Shown here one piece after another: positions 49,612 through 57,607 of a stretch of 64,000 nt of DNA (positions are counted from its first letter, which is position 1; each line of letters opens with the position of its first letter). The stretch comes from RPQJ01 sp963712815 (lineage in GTDB: Bacteria; Pseudomonadota; Gammaproteobacteria; Steroidobacterales; Steroidobacteraceae). The notes under the pieces were generated by a model, which saw only the letters and a list, made by a program, of their open reading frames with translations, ran no database searches and was not told the origin of the DNA. The stretch is taken from NCBI GenBank assembly GCA_963712815.1, contig CAVQJL010000010.1, positions 186,001 through 250,000 of the forward strand. The letters are read 5' to 3'. Position numbers and translations under genes: made by a program.

Positions 49612-50651
49612 GGGACGCCCGTGTCCTCGCCGAAGTCCGCGCGCAGCGCGGCGATGTCCGGATCCACGGTGACCAGGTTCTCGGCCGATGCCGCACGCCG
49701 CAGGCGGTCGCGCACCGCTTCCCACGCCTCGCCGGGAGGCACTTCCTCCACGAGGATCTCCCGGGCGCCCGACTTGTCGAGCGTGCGCAGGTTGACGTAG
49801 AGCTCGCGGGCATAGACGTCGGCGCGGCGCCCGGCATTGATCCAGGTCATGAACTTGTTGGCGACCCTCGGCGGCCGCATCGCGAGCACGGCCACCTTGC
49901 CGTGGCCCGAGGTGAGCTGCGCCACCACTTCCTCGAGCGCCCCGCTGTTGACGAGGCTGAGCGGCGTCGCAGGGGCGTAGTGCTTCGCGTCGGAGCCGGG
50001 CACGCGCGGCACCACCGCCACCGGGCCCTCGGCGATCTCCGGCACGACCGAACGCAGCTGGCTCAGGGTGATGACGCCCGGCCGGAGCACGCGCGGCTCC
50101 ACGTCGACGCAGGAGACGATCGTGGACTCGACGCCGATCTTGCAGTCGCCGCCGTCGAGAATCACCTTCACGGCGTCGCCGAACTCCTCGCGAACGTGCT
50201 CGGCTCGCGTCGGGCTCACGCGGCCATAGCGGTTGGCCGACGGGGCCGCGATGCCGCTGCCGAAGGCGCGCAGCAGCTGCTGCGCGACCGGGTGCCCCGG
50301 CACGCGCACGGCCACCGTCTCCTGTCCGCCGGTGATGGCGAGGTCCACGGCCGGCGCGCGACGCAGCACCAGCGTGAGCGGTCCGGGCCAGAAACGCTCG
50401 GCCAGCGCCTGCGCCGCGGGCGGCACCTCGAGCGCCCAGCGCTCGATCAGGCGCGGGTGGTCGATGTGCACGATCAGCGGATGGGTCGCCGGTCGACCCT
50501 TGAGCTCGAACACCCGGCGCACGGCCTCCGGGTTCTGCGCATCGGCGCCCAGGCCGTAGACCGTCTCGGTGGGGAACGCAACGACCTCGCCGTCGCGCAG
50601 CGCCTCCACTGCGCGGTCGATCTCGTCCTGGGGAAGGCGGGCCGTGACCAT
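49608..50651 (-). CDS. L-threonylcarbamoyladenylate synthase (Sua5 type)
   Basis: The 347-residue protein has an N-terminal YrdC domain (VVAFPTETVYGLGADA, KGRPATHPLIVHI, RFWPGPLTLVLRR, APSANRYGRVSPT, GVESTIVSC) and a C-terminal Sua5 domain including KHYAPATPLSLV. It makes threonylcarbamoyl-AMP, the first step in tRNA t6A37 formation. The extra Sua5 domain distinguishes it from short TsaC. It heads the minus-strand unit Sua5-ODC-comB-HAD-HIT. The start MVTARLPQDEI was chosen because the domain begins ten residues later. Confidence 0.9.
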   Translation of the reverse strand: MVTARLPQDEIDRAVEALRDGEVVAFPTETVYGLGADAQNPEAVRRVFELKGRPATHPLIVHIDHPRLIERWALEVPPAAQALAERFWPGPLTLVLRRAPAVDLAITGGQETVAVRVPGHPVAQQLLRAFGSGIAAPSANRYGRVSPTRAEHVREEFGDAVKVILDGGDCKIGVESTIVSCVDVEPRVLRPGVITLSQLRSVVPEIAEGPVAVVPRVPGSDAKHYAPATPLSLVNSGALEEVVAQLTSGHGKVAVLAMRPPRVANKFMTWINAGRRADVYARELYVNLRTLDKSGAREILVEEVPPGEAWEAVRDRLRRAASAENLVTVDPDIAALRADFGEDTGVP

Positions 50652-50676
50652 CGCGAGATGATAGCCGTAAAGAAAC

Positions 50677-50696
50677 GGGGCCGCTCGCGCGGCCCC
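50677..50696 (-). terminator. Rho-independent terminator after the TonB receptor gene
   Basis: GGGGCCGC (50677-50684) pairs perfectly with GCGGCCCC (50689-50696) around a four-base loop. Reading on the minus strand, the hairpin lies about 22 bases after the receptor stop and is followed by GTTTCTTTAC, a T-rich tail. It separates the receptor from the Sua5 gene. Confidence 0.75.
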
Positions 50697-50718
50697 GCTG
50701 ATCCGGGACGGGCTCCGC

Positions 50719-53247
50719 CTAGAGCTTGAAGTCGTAGCGGAACTCGAGACCGAAGGTGCGGCCGCGCCGCAGGGCGCCGAAGAAGCCGCGCGGCGACCCC
50801 ACGTCGGCGCCGCCGGCCGTGCCCTGGGCCGGAACGGTCGGCACACAGGGCTGCGCGAAGGTGGCGCAGGAGCGCAGCGTGCCGGTCCGCAGGTCGAACC
50901 AGCGCGTCGCGAGCGGGATCGTGTCGGAGTCGGTGAGGTTGCGGCCGAAGGCCACGACGGACCAGCCGTCGTCGCTGCGGATGCCGAGCCGCAGGTTGAC
51001 GAGCGTGGTCTCGCCCGTCTCGGCGAGGTTGTGCACCTGCACGAACTTGCTGTCCTCGTAGGACACGCCGAAATTGCTGATCAGGGAGAGCCCGCTGCCC
51101 CACTCGATCGGCGCGTCGTAATTGATCGACAGGTTCGCCTGCTGCTCGGAGCCCAGCGGATAACTGTTGCCCGCGATGTTGCACTCCGGGACGTTGCCGA
51201 GCGCCGGGTCGTAGATGATGCCGCCGGTGTTGAGCGTGTACTCGAAGTCGTCGCAGCCCTTGGTGATCTCGGTATCGGTGTAGGCATAGCCCGCCGAGAT
51301 CGTGATCGCGTCGGTGATCGCGGCCTGCATGTCGAACTCGAAGCCCATGATCTCGCCTTCGCCCTGGTTGGTGACGACCGACGTCACGGCGCCCTGCCCG
51401 GTCGCCGAGGGCACAGACTGGGTGAACTGCACGTCGGTGGCCTGGGTGAAGTAGACGGCCAGTCCCATGCGCACGCGGTTGTCGAACATCGTCACCTTGG
51501 TGCCGAGCTCGAGGTTGTCGGATTCCTCCTGATCGTAGGTGGGCTTGTCGATCGACAGGCCCGCCACGCCGTTGAGTCCGCCGGGCTTGGCGCCCTGCGC
51601 GAACACGCCGTACACCATCCAGTCGTCGCTGATCTGGTAGTCGAGCGTGATCCGCGGAGTGGTCGAGTCGAAGTCCGCCGAGTCGTTGTAGCGCTCCGCC
51701 CCGAGCGGCAGGGCGTTGGGAACTCCCGCCGCAGTGGCGCAGCGCCGGGTGAGCCAGTTGTAGTTGACCGTCGAGCAGTACTCGGTGCGCTCCTTGGTCT
51801 CCTCCATGTAGCGGATCTCGCCAGTGAGGGTCAGCCGGTCGGTGATGTCGAAAGCCAGCAGGCCGAATACCGCCCAGTTTTCCACGGTCTCGGTGTAGTC
51901 CGCCGTGCCGCCGCCGCGCGGATGCTCGAACGTGAGGTCGCTGCCGTCGTCCTCCTGGTCGAAGTAGTAGCCGCCGGCGAGGCCGCGCAGCCGCCGGTCC
52001 TGCGGGCTCGCGATGCGCAGTTCCGTCGAGACGCTGCGCGTGTCGTTGCGGTTGGTGTTCGCGAACAGCGGCTCCTCGCTGGCGGGCGGGAAGACCAGAC
52101 CGGTGCCCGGAATGAAGCTCGGGATCAAAGTGAAGGCGTTCGAGTGGTCGCTGTCGGTTCCGAACAGGTTCTCGTAGTCGCGGTAGCCCGACAGCGAGGT
52201 CACCACCCAGCCCGATCCGCCGATGTCCCAGTCCGCGCGCAGCGTGCCGAACCATTCGTCCGTCTCGACGCCATCGAACGCCGTGCCGTCGCGCACCTGG
52301 GTCACGCCGCCCACCGACACCGGGAGCGGGTCGGTGTTGAGCGCCACGACGCCCGGGCGGATGCGCCCGCAGTAGTACTGGTTCGGGTTACCGCCCGTCG
52401 TCGCCGGGCCGGCCGGGTCGCGATACTGGGTCGAGCGGAAGCCCGGCTGGCAGTTGTTGTCGTTCGCGCCCTGCAGGAACAGCGCCAGCGGACCGTCGTC
52501 GTCCTCGCGGTAGAAGCCGGTGGCCTGGATCCGCAGGTCGTCGGTCGGCCGCCAGTACACGGCGAGCCCGATCGAATCGGTCGACTCGTCGCCCACCTTC
52601 CGGCCCGTGAGCGAGTTCTTGTACTCGCCGTCGTACGAGTAGCTGCGCGCGTTGAGGCGCACGCCGAGGGTGTCGCCCAGGAAGCCGCTGCCGACCGAGA
52701 ACGAATAGTCCTGCTCGCCGAACTGGGCAACCGAGGCGCGCACGGTCGCCTCGAGGTCGTCCGTAGGCATGCGGGTGATGAAGTTGATGGCGCCCGCGTA
52801 CGTGTTGCGGCCGTAGAGCGCGCTCTGCGGGCCCTTGACCACCTCGATTCGCTCGAGCGAGTTGAAGTCGATGGCCTGGATGTCGCCCGGGAAGTACACG
52901 CCGTCGATGAAGTAGGCAGTGCCCGACTCCACGCCGAACTGCACGCCGGCGAGCACGTTCGACTGGCCGCGGATCACGGGACGGTCCGTCGTGCGGCCGA
53001 AGGCCTGCGAGAACGACAGGCCCGGCGTGAAGTCGGCGATGTCGTTGATGCTCACGAGGCCCTGCTGCTCGATCGCCTGGGCCGTGAAGGCCGAGACTGC
53101 GACGGGAGCGCTCTGCAGCGCCTCCTCTGTCTTGCGCGCCGTGACGATGATTTCCTCGAGCCCCTGGGCCGAGGCGGTGGTCGAGACCTGCCCGAGCGCG
53201 GCGGCAACCGCAACGCTCAGGAGCGCGGAACGGGAATAGCGGGACAT
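50719..53247 (-). CDS. TonB-dependent outer membrane receptor
   Basis: The 842-residue protein has a signal peptide (ALLSVAVAAALGQVSTTASA), a TonB-box-like start (GLEEIIVTARKTEEAL), a plug domain (VSAFTAQAIEQQGLVSINDI, GRTTDRPVIRGQ, IEVVKGPQSALYGRNTYAGA) and a 22-strand barrel ending in aromatic FGLEFRYDFKL. Iron-siderophore-type plug features are not distinctive; the substrate is unknown. This resembles the large receptor families of Caulobacter-Sphingomonas-Steroidobacter type for complex organics. A long antisense-side extension of the frame upstream is not coding. Own promoter at 53369-53397 and terminator at 50677. Confidence 0.93.
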   Translation of the reverse strand: MSRYSRSALLSVAVAAALGQVSTTASAQGLEEIIVTARKTEEALQSAPVAVSAFTAQAIEQQGLVSINDIADFTPGLSFSQAFGRTTDRPVIRGQSNVLAGVQFGVESGTAYFIDGVYFPGDIQAIDFNSLERIEVVKGPQSALYGRNTYAGAINFITRMPTDDLEATVRASVAQFGEQDYSFSVGSGFLGDTLGVRLNARSYSYDGEYKNSLTGRKVGDESTDSIGLAVYWRPTDDLRIQATGFYREDDDGPLALFLQGANDNNCQPGFRSTQYRDPAGPATTGGNPNQYYCGRIRPGVVALNTDPLPVSVGGVTQVRDGTAFDGVETDEWFGTLRADWDIGGSGWVVTSLSGYRDYENLFGTDSDHSNAFTLIPSFIPGTGLVFPPASEEPLFANTNRNDTRSVSTELRIASPQDRRLRGLAGGYYFDQEDDGSDLTFEHPRGGGTADYTETVENWAVFGLLAFDITDRLTLTGEIRYMEETKERTEYCSTVNYNWLTRRCATAAGVPNALPLGAERYNDSADFDSTTPRITLDYQISDDWMVYGVFAQGAKPGGLNGVAGLSIDKPTYDQEESDNLELGTKVTMFDNRVRMGLAVYFTQATDVQFTQSVPSATGQGAVTSVVTNQGEGEIMGFEFDMQAAITDAITISAGYAYTDTEITKGCDDFEYTLNTGGIIYDPALGNVPECNIAGNSYPLGSEQQANLSINYDAPIEWGSGLSLISNFGVSYEDSKFVQVHNLAETGETTLVNLRLGIRSDDGWSVVAFGRNLTDSDTIPLATRWFDLRTGTLRSCATFAQPCVPTVPAQGTAGGADVGSPRGFFGALRRGRTFGLEFRYDFKL

Positions 53248-53368
53248 TCTTGGCGACCTCACCGGTTTCTGGTTGGACGACTCTTGCGTCGAAGCGCGGG
53301 CGATGGATTTGTGCTGATGGAACCGCCGCGCAGCGATCGACGCCCCCAAACGTCGGATCAACGTTCCG

Positions 53369-53397
53369 ATACTACCCAAGCTGTCGCGAAGATCCAA
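53369..53397 (-). promoter_or_regulatory. Promoter of the TonB receptor gene
   Basis: On the minus strand TTGGAT (53397-53392) and TAGTAT (53374-53369) are spaced by 17 bases. The predicted start site near 53362 leaves a leader of about 115 bases before ATG 53247, with no structure I recognise as a riboswitch. A palindrome lies just upstream of the -35 box. Confidence 0.5.
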
Positions 53398-53407
53398 CGC
53401 AATGACA

Positions 53408-53425
53408 GCGTGCTGTCCAGCACGC
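53408..53425. promoter_or_regulatory. 18-bp perfect palindrome between protease and receptor genes
   Basis: GCGTGCTG and CAGCACGC are fully complementary with a two-base centre. It sits 41 bases after the protease stop and about 10 bases upstream of the receptor -35 box. It could be a regulator-binding site for the receptor promoter, or a stem helping end the gcv-protease transcript; no T-run follows on the minus strand, favouring the first reading. Confidence 0.4.
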
Positions 53426-53465
53426 ATGGGTCGCTCCCGTGGCGCCGACGCCACCGAAGGCCGGG

Positions 53466-56270
53466 TCAGTCCAGCGGCCGGCGCTCCCAGCCCTGCGCGG
53501 TCCGGACGAGCTCGTAGGTCGGCCAGTAGTGCCGGTCGAGCTTGAGGGTGATCACCTCGGTGGAGCCGTTCCACGTGACGGTCTTGAGTCGCAGCGACGA
53601 CCGGTCGGGCCGACCCCGCACGGTGGCGATGAACGCGTCGAGGTCCGGCACCGGGAGGCCGTCCACCTCGACGATGCGGCGGCCCGCGAACAGCCGGTAA
53701 CGGGTCGCGGGCGATCCGTACGAGAAGAAGGCGACGAAAACGCCTTCCGGCGGGATGCCGCGCTGCGTCGCCATCGCCCGGTGGGGGGCGTGCAGCACGG
53801 CGCCGGCCCACACCAGCAACCGATCGATGTCGCCCCCTCCAAGCGGCGCCGTGGCCACCTCGAGCGTCGCCTCGCGGCCGTCGCGCAGCACCGTCACGGA
53901 CACCCGCGGCGCACGCGTCATGCGCTCGACCGCGCGCGGGCGATTGACGGGGCGACCGTCCACCGCGAGCAGCAGGTCTCCTTCGCGCAGCACGCCAGCG
54001 GCGGGCGATCCCGCCGTCACGCGGGCGACGCGCAGCGCCTGGCGTTGCGTCCCGTCGAGCGACTCGAGCCGGGCGACCCAGGCGTCGTCGAGCCCGAGCT
54101 TGCGCGCCGCCGAGATCGGCACGGACTCGAACTCCGCCTCCAGTGAGTACAGCGGCGCGCCCGAGCTCAGCGCCTCGGCCATCTCGATCACGAGCCCCGC
54201 GCCCATCGCCCGGTTGACCTGCACGAAATCGCGGCCGGATTCCGTCGCGAAGCTCGACCACAGCGCGCGCACGCGGCCGTCGCGCCCGGCGACCACGCCG
54301 TCGAAGTCGGTCGGTGCGTTCACGAGCGTAGCCACCTCGAGGTTCGATTCGCGGAAACGCAGCGTTCGCGACAGCGGGAAGTTCACGCTCTCGACAGACG
54401 ACACCGTCGTCGCGAGTGCGCGAACCCGGGAATCGCCGCTCAACCCGACCACGGTGACCGACTCGCCCGGCACGAGTTCGCGAGGATCGAGCTTCGCGGC
54501 CCGGATCGGCGTGCCGTCGAGCAGGGCCGGATCGAAGGACACCAGCGCCAGGTTGTGCAACGGGTGGACGTATTCGACGCGGCCCGGCACCTCGACCGAT
54601 CCGGCCACCGTGATGCGCACGTCGCCGACCGCGACCGGGACGGTATTGCGGTCCACGGCCACGAGGCCGCGCTTCGCGTCGACGATCACGCCGGTGCCGT
54701 GATAGTTGCGCTCCGTGACCCCGGCCACCGAGAACGGCATGTCGAAATTGACGAGCACCAGCGACGGCGCGAGCCGGTCCGCGACAGCATCACCCGTGGT
54801 GACGAACGTCGTTCGCGCCGGCGGTTCGGCCTGCGCGGCCGGCGGCGGCGCCAGTTCGCGGCAAGTCCAGTAGCCGGTCGCGTCGTCGCGGCGGCAGTGC
54901 TGGGCAGGGAACCAGCGGCGGTCCATGCGCATCACGCGCGTCTGCGTGCCGCGCGGATCGTCGAGGGTCTTGTACCGCAGCGCTGCACGACCGCCGTCCG
55001 GCAGCGAGGCGATGGCCGTCTCGAACTCGGCGAGCGTCGCGACCGGCTGGCCGCCGACCGATTCGATGACCGCGCCGCGCGGCACGCCCGCGGCCCCGAG
55101 CGCGTACCCCGGGTTGGCGACATACACGCCGCGCACCGGCACGTTCAGGTGCCGGGCCATCTGGTACGAGAGCGCGTGGACGACCGCGTCGCCGAATTCC
55201 AGGTACTCCGCCGGAGTGATCGCGTGCAGGTCCTGCACCTCGATCGACCGGACGATGCGTTCGCCACCGCGCTCGACCTCGACCTCGATCGTGCGGCCGA
55301 CGGATTCGTCGAGCAGCTCGGCGAGCGGGTCGAAGGTCGTGACCAGCCGGCCGTTGACGCGCACCAGGATGTCACCGGGCTGCAACGCGCCCTCGGTGGG
55401 CGAGCCCGGCTGCACTTCCTGCACCACCAGCATGCCGGTGAGCTGCGAGGCCGCGCTGCGTGCCTCGGCTTGAGTCTCCGGGCGCAGGCCGAGGCGCTCG
55501 AGCTCGTCGTACGGTGTGTAGGCGAAGACCACCTGCAGCGTGCCGCGCGTGACCGGCTGCCCGGCGCGGATCAGCTCCAGCGCACGCTTCACCCGCCCGA
55601 GCGGCAGGTAGAAGCTCGAGGCTGCGCCGGTGCTGCCGCCGGCGTTGAGGGCGACGACGCGACCCTCGATGTCGATGACCGGGGAGCCCGACGAACCGCC
55701 GGATGTGCCGGACGCCGCCTGCAGGTAGAAGGTGTTGAAGTCGTTGTACTTGCCGACGCCGTACTCCGGCGTCGAGCGGTCGAGCCGCGCGAGCGTGCCG
55801 GCCAGGATCGACAGCTGCTCGCCTGCGTCGTTGCCGAGCACGCGCACTTCAGTGCCCACGCGCGCGCCTTGCGGATACAGCGGCAGCGCCAGCGGCTGCA
55901 CGTAGCGCAGCTTGGCCGGGTCGTAGCGGTAGAAGCCGAAGTCGTGCACCGGGTCGCGGTACACGGCGCGCAGCTCGACCTCCTCGCGGTTCTGGAAGAT
56001 CGCCGTCGCCACGACCGGACCCGGCGTGACCACGTGGCGGTTGGTGAGGATCAGGCCGCGCTCCGCGTCGACCACGAACCCGGTGGCCTGCGACGACTGG
56101 TTCCACTCGGTGTCGAAGGCGCGCGTCTGGTCGACTTCGATCGTGACCACCGAGGGCGCGATGCGCGAGAGGGTCTGCTCCCAGGCCGCGGTGTCGGCGC
56201 GCGCGGGCGCCGGCAGCACGCCGGCGAGCAGGGCGAGCGAGGCCCAGGCCAGCGCCATGGCGCCGCGCAT
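53466..56270 (-). CDS. Secreted protein with two trypsin-like domains and PDZ domains
   Basis: The 934-residue protein has a signal peptide (ALAWASLALLAGVLPAPARA). The first protease domain shows a full triad: His79 in ILTNRHVV, Asp110 in VHDFGF and Ser194 in GTSGGSSGSPVID. A PDZ domain follows (MLVVQEVQPGSPTEGALQPG, GDILVRVNG). A second protease-like domain lacks the catalytic residues (LVAVDRNTVPVAVG at the His site; NAPTDFDGVVAGRDG at the Ser site), then two more PDZ-like segments (AGVLREGDLLLAVDG; GRRIVEVDGLPVPDL). This architecture resembles yeast Nma111/HtrA tandem proteases. ATG 56270 shares a base with the kinase stop. Confidence 0.87.
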   Translation of the reverse strand: MRGAMALAWASLALLAGVLPAPARADTAAWEQTLSRIAPSVVTIEVDQTRAFDTEWNQSSQATGFVVDAERGLILTNRHVVTPGPVVATAIFQNREEVELRAVYRDPVHDFGFYRYDPAKLRYVQPLALPLYPQGARVGTEVRVLGNDAGEQLSILAGTLARLDRSTPEYGVGKYNDFNTFYLQAASGTSGGSSGSPVIDIEGRVVALNAGGSTGAASSFYLPLGRVKRALELIRAGQPVTRGTLQVVFAYTPYDELERLGLRPETQAEARSAASQLTGMLVVQEVQPGSPTEGALQPGDILVRVNGRLVTTFDPLAELLDESVGRTIEVEVERGGERIVRSIEVQDLHAITPAEYLEFGDAVVHALSYQMARHLNVPVRGVYVANPGYALGAAGVPRGAVIESVGGQPVATLAEFETAIASLPDGGRAALRYKTLDDPRGTQTRVMRMDRRWFPAQHCRRDDATGYWTCRELAPPPAAQAEPPARTTFVTTGDAVADRLAPSLVLVNFDMPFSVAGVTERNYHGTGVIVDAKRGLVAVDRNTVPVAVGDVRITVAGSVEVPGRVEYVHPLHNLALVSFDPALLDGTPIRAAKLDPRELVPGESVTVVGLSGDSRVRALATTVSSVESVNFPLSRTLRFRESNLEVATLVNAPTDFDGVVAGRDGRVRALWSSFATESGRDFVQVNRAMGAGLVIEMAEALSSGAPLYSLEAEFESVPISAARKLGLDDAWVARLESLDGTQRQALRVARVTAGSPAAGVLREGDLLLAVDGRPVNRPRAVERMTRAPRVSVTVLRDGREATLEVATAPLGGGDIDRLLVWAGAVLHAPHRAMATQRGIPPEGVFVAFFSYGSPATRYRLFAGRRIVEVDGLPVPDLDAFIATVRGRPDRSSLRLKTVTWNGSTEVITLKLDRHYWPTYELVRTAQGWERRPLD

Positions 56271-57202
56271 CACAGCCGCCGACCGAACGCCGCGTGGAAG
56301 CGGTCGTCGAATTCGCCGCGGGTGAAGCGGTGGTGCTGCGTGCCGGCGTGCGCGATCTTGATGGCCCCCATCAGCGAGGCGATGCGGCCCGTGGTCTCCC
56401 AGTCGAGTCCCTGCTGCAGCCCGAAGATCAGGCCCGCGCGGTACGCGTCGCCGCAACCCGTCGGGTCCACCACCGCTTCGGGGCGCACCGCGGGAATCAG
56501 GATCTGCCCACCGTCCGTGTGGATGACGCTGCCCTCGGCGCCGCGCGTGACGATAAGGGCGCGGACGCGCCGCGCCAGTTCGCCGAGCGAAAGGCCGGTG
56601 CGCTCCGCCAGCATCTGGCCCTCGTAGTCGTTGACCGCGATCCAGGTTGCCTTGCCTACGAAGTCGAGCAGTTCCGGCCCGTCGAACATGGGCAGGCCCT
56701 GGCCGGGATCGAACAGCAGCGGGATGCCCGCCGCGGCGAACTGCGCCGCGTGCTGCAGCATGCCGTCGCGACCGTCGGGCGCGACGACGCCGAGCGTGAC
56801 GCCGGCATCCTCCGGGACGCGGTTCAGGTGCGCGTGGCTCATGGCGCCAGGGTGGAAGGCCGTGATCTGGTTGTCGTCGAGGTCGGTCGTGATGAACGCC
56901 TGGGCCGTGTACTCGCCGCTGACCTCGCGCACGTGGGTGAGGTCCACCGAACGCTCGCGCAGCCACTCGGCGTAGGGCGCGAAGTCGTGGCCGACGGTCG
57001 CCATGGGCGCGCCCTTGCCCCCGAGCAACGCGAGGTTGTAGGCAATGTTGCCGGCACAGCCGCCGTAGTTGCGGCGCAGGCTCGGCACCAGGAACGACAC
57101 GTTCAACAGGTGGATGCGATCGGGAAGGATGTGGTCGCGGAAGCGGCCCGGGAAGACCATGACCGTGTCGAACGCGATCGAGCCGCAGATGATTGCCGTC
57201 AT
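56270..57202 (-). CDS. PfkB-family sugar/nucleoside kinase (adenosine-kinase-like)
   Basis: The 310-residue ribokinase-family protein opens MTAIICGSIAFDTVMVFPG and has NYGGCAGNIAYNLALLG (substrate-binding GG motif), ITTDLDDNQITAFHPGAM and the C-terminal catalytic motif VVDPTGCGDAYRAGLIFG, where GCGD replaces the usual GAGD but the catalytic Asp is kept. Closest described relatives are adenosine or nucleoside kinases of proteobacteria. It lies 39 bases after dgkA in the long glycine-riboswitch-led unit. Confidence 0.85.
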   Translation of the reverse strand: MTAIICGSIAFDTVMVFPGRFRDHILPDRIHLLNVSFLVPSLRRNYGGCAGNIAYNLALLGGKGAPMATVGHDFAPYAEWLRERSVDLTHVREVSGEYTAQAFITTDLDDNQITAFHPGAMSHAHLNRVPEDAGVTLGVVAPDGRDGMLQHAAQFAAAGIPLLFDPGQGLPMFDGPELLDFVGKATWIAVNDYEGQMLAERTGLSLGELARRVRALIVTRGAEGSVIHTDGGQILIPAVRPEAVVDPTGCGDAYRAGLIFGLQQGLDWETTGRIASLMGAIKIAHAGTQHHRFTRGEFDDRFHAAFGRRL

Positions 57203-57241
57203 GAGAAGACCGTTGGTTTGGGGCGGGCGGTTGGCGGGAAC

Positions 57242-57607
57242 TCAGGCCAGCAGCACGAGCGCCCAGGTAACGCCGAGCAGCATGAGGGAGAAGAACACGG
57301 CAGTCGAGCCGAGGTCCTTGGCGAACCCCGACAGGTGGTTGTGCTCGGTGCCGATCCGGTCCACCACCACCTCGATGCCGGTATTGAGCAGCTCGACGAT
57401 CAACACCATGAGCACTGCGCCCACCAGCAGGGCGCGCTCGGCACCGCTGTCGCCGAGCCAGAGCCCGGCCGGCACCAGCACGCAGGCGAGCCAGACCTCC
57501 TGGCGGAAGGCCGCCTCGCTGCGATAGCAGTGGCTCAACCCGCGCAGCGAGTTGAGCGTCGCGAGCCGCAGGCGCGTGAGCCCCTGCGGCCGGCGACCCT
57601 CCCGCAT
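57242..57607 (-). CDS. dgkA: Diacylglycerol kinase
   Basis: At 121 residues with three membrane helices it matches DgkA exactly. Conserved residues lie in GLSHCYRSEAAFRQEVWLA (Glu and Arg of the first helix) and VLIVELLNTGIEVVVDRIG (ELLNTAIE motif with Ala to Gly), then HNHLSGFAKDLGSTAVFF. It recycles diacylglycerol to phosphatidic acid. Its ATG overlaps the gcvPB stop (ATGA), an unusual partnership that suggests it simply joined the operon. Confidence 0.93.
   Translation of the reverse strand: MREGRRPQGLTRLRLATLNSLRGLSHCYRSEAAFRQEVWLACVLVPAGLWLGDSGAERALLVGAVLMVLIVELLNTGIEVVVDRIGTEHNHLSGFAKDLGSTAVFFSLMLLGVTWALVLLA

Noticed and set aside
51031..53517. 828-codon plus-strand frame opposite the TonB receptor
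   Set aside because: Shadow of the receptor in a high-GC region with no SD and no family match.
53248..54261. 338-codon upstream extension of the TonB receptor frame
   Set aside because: It overlaps the protease gene on the same strand in another frame; the receptor signal peptide begins at 53247.
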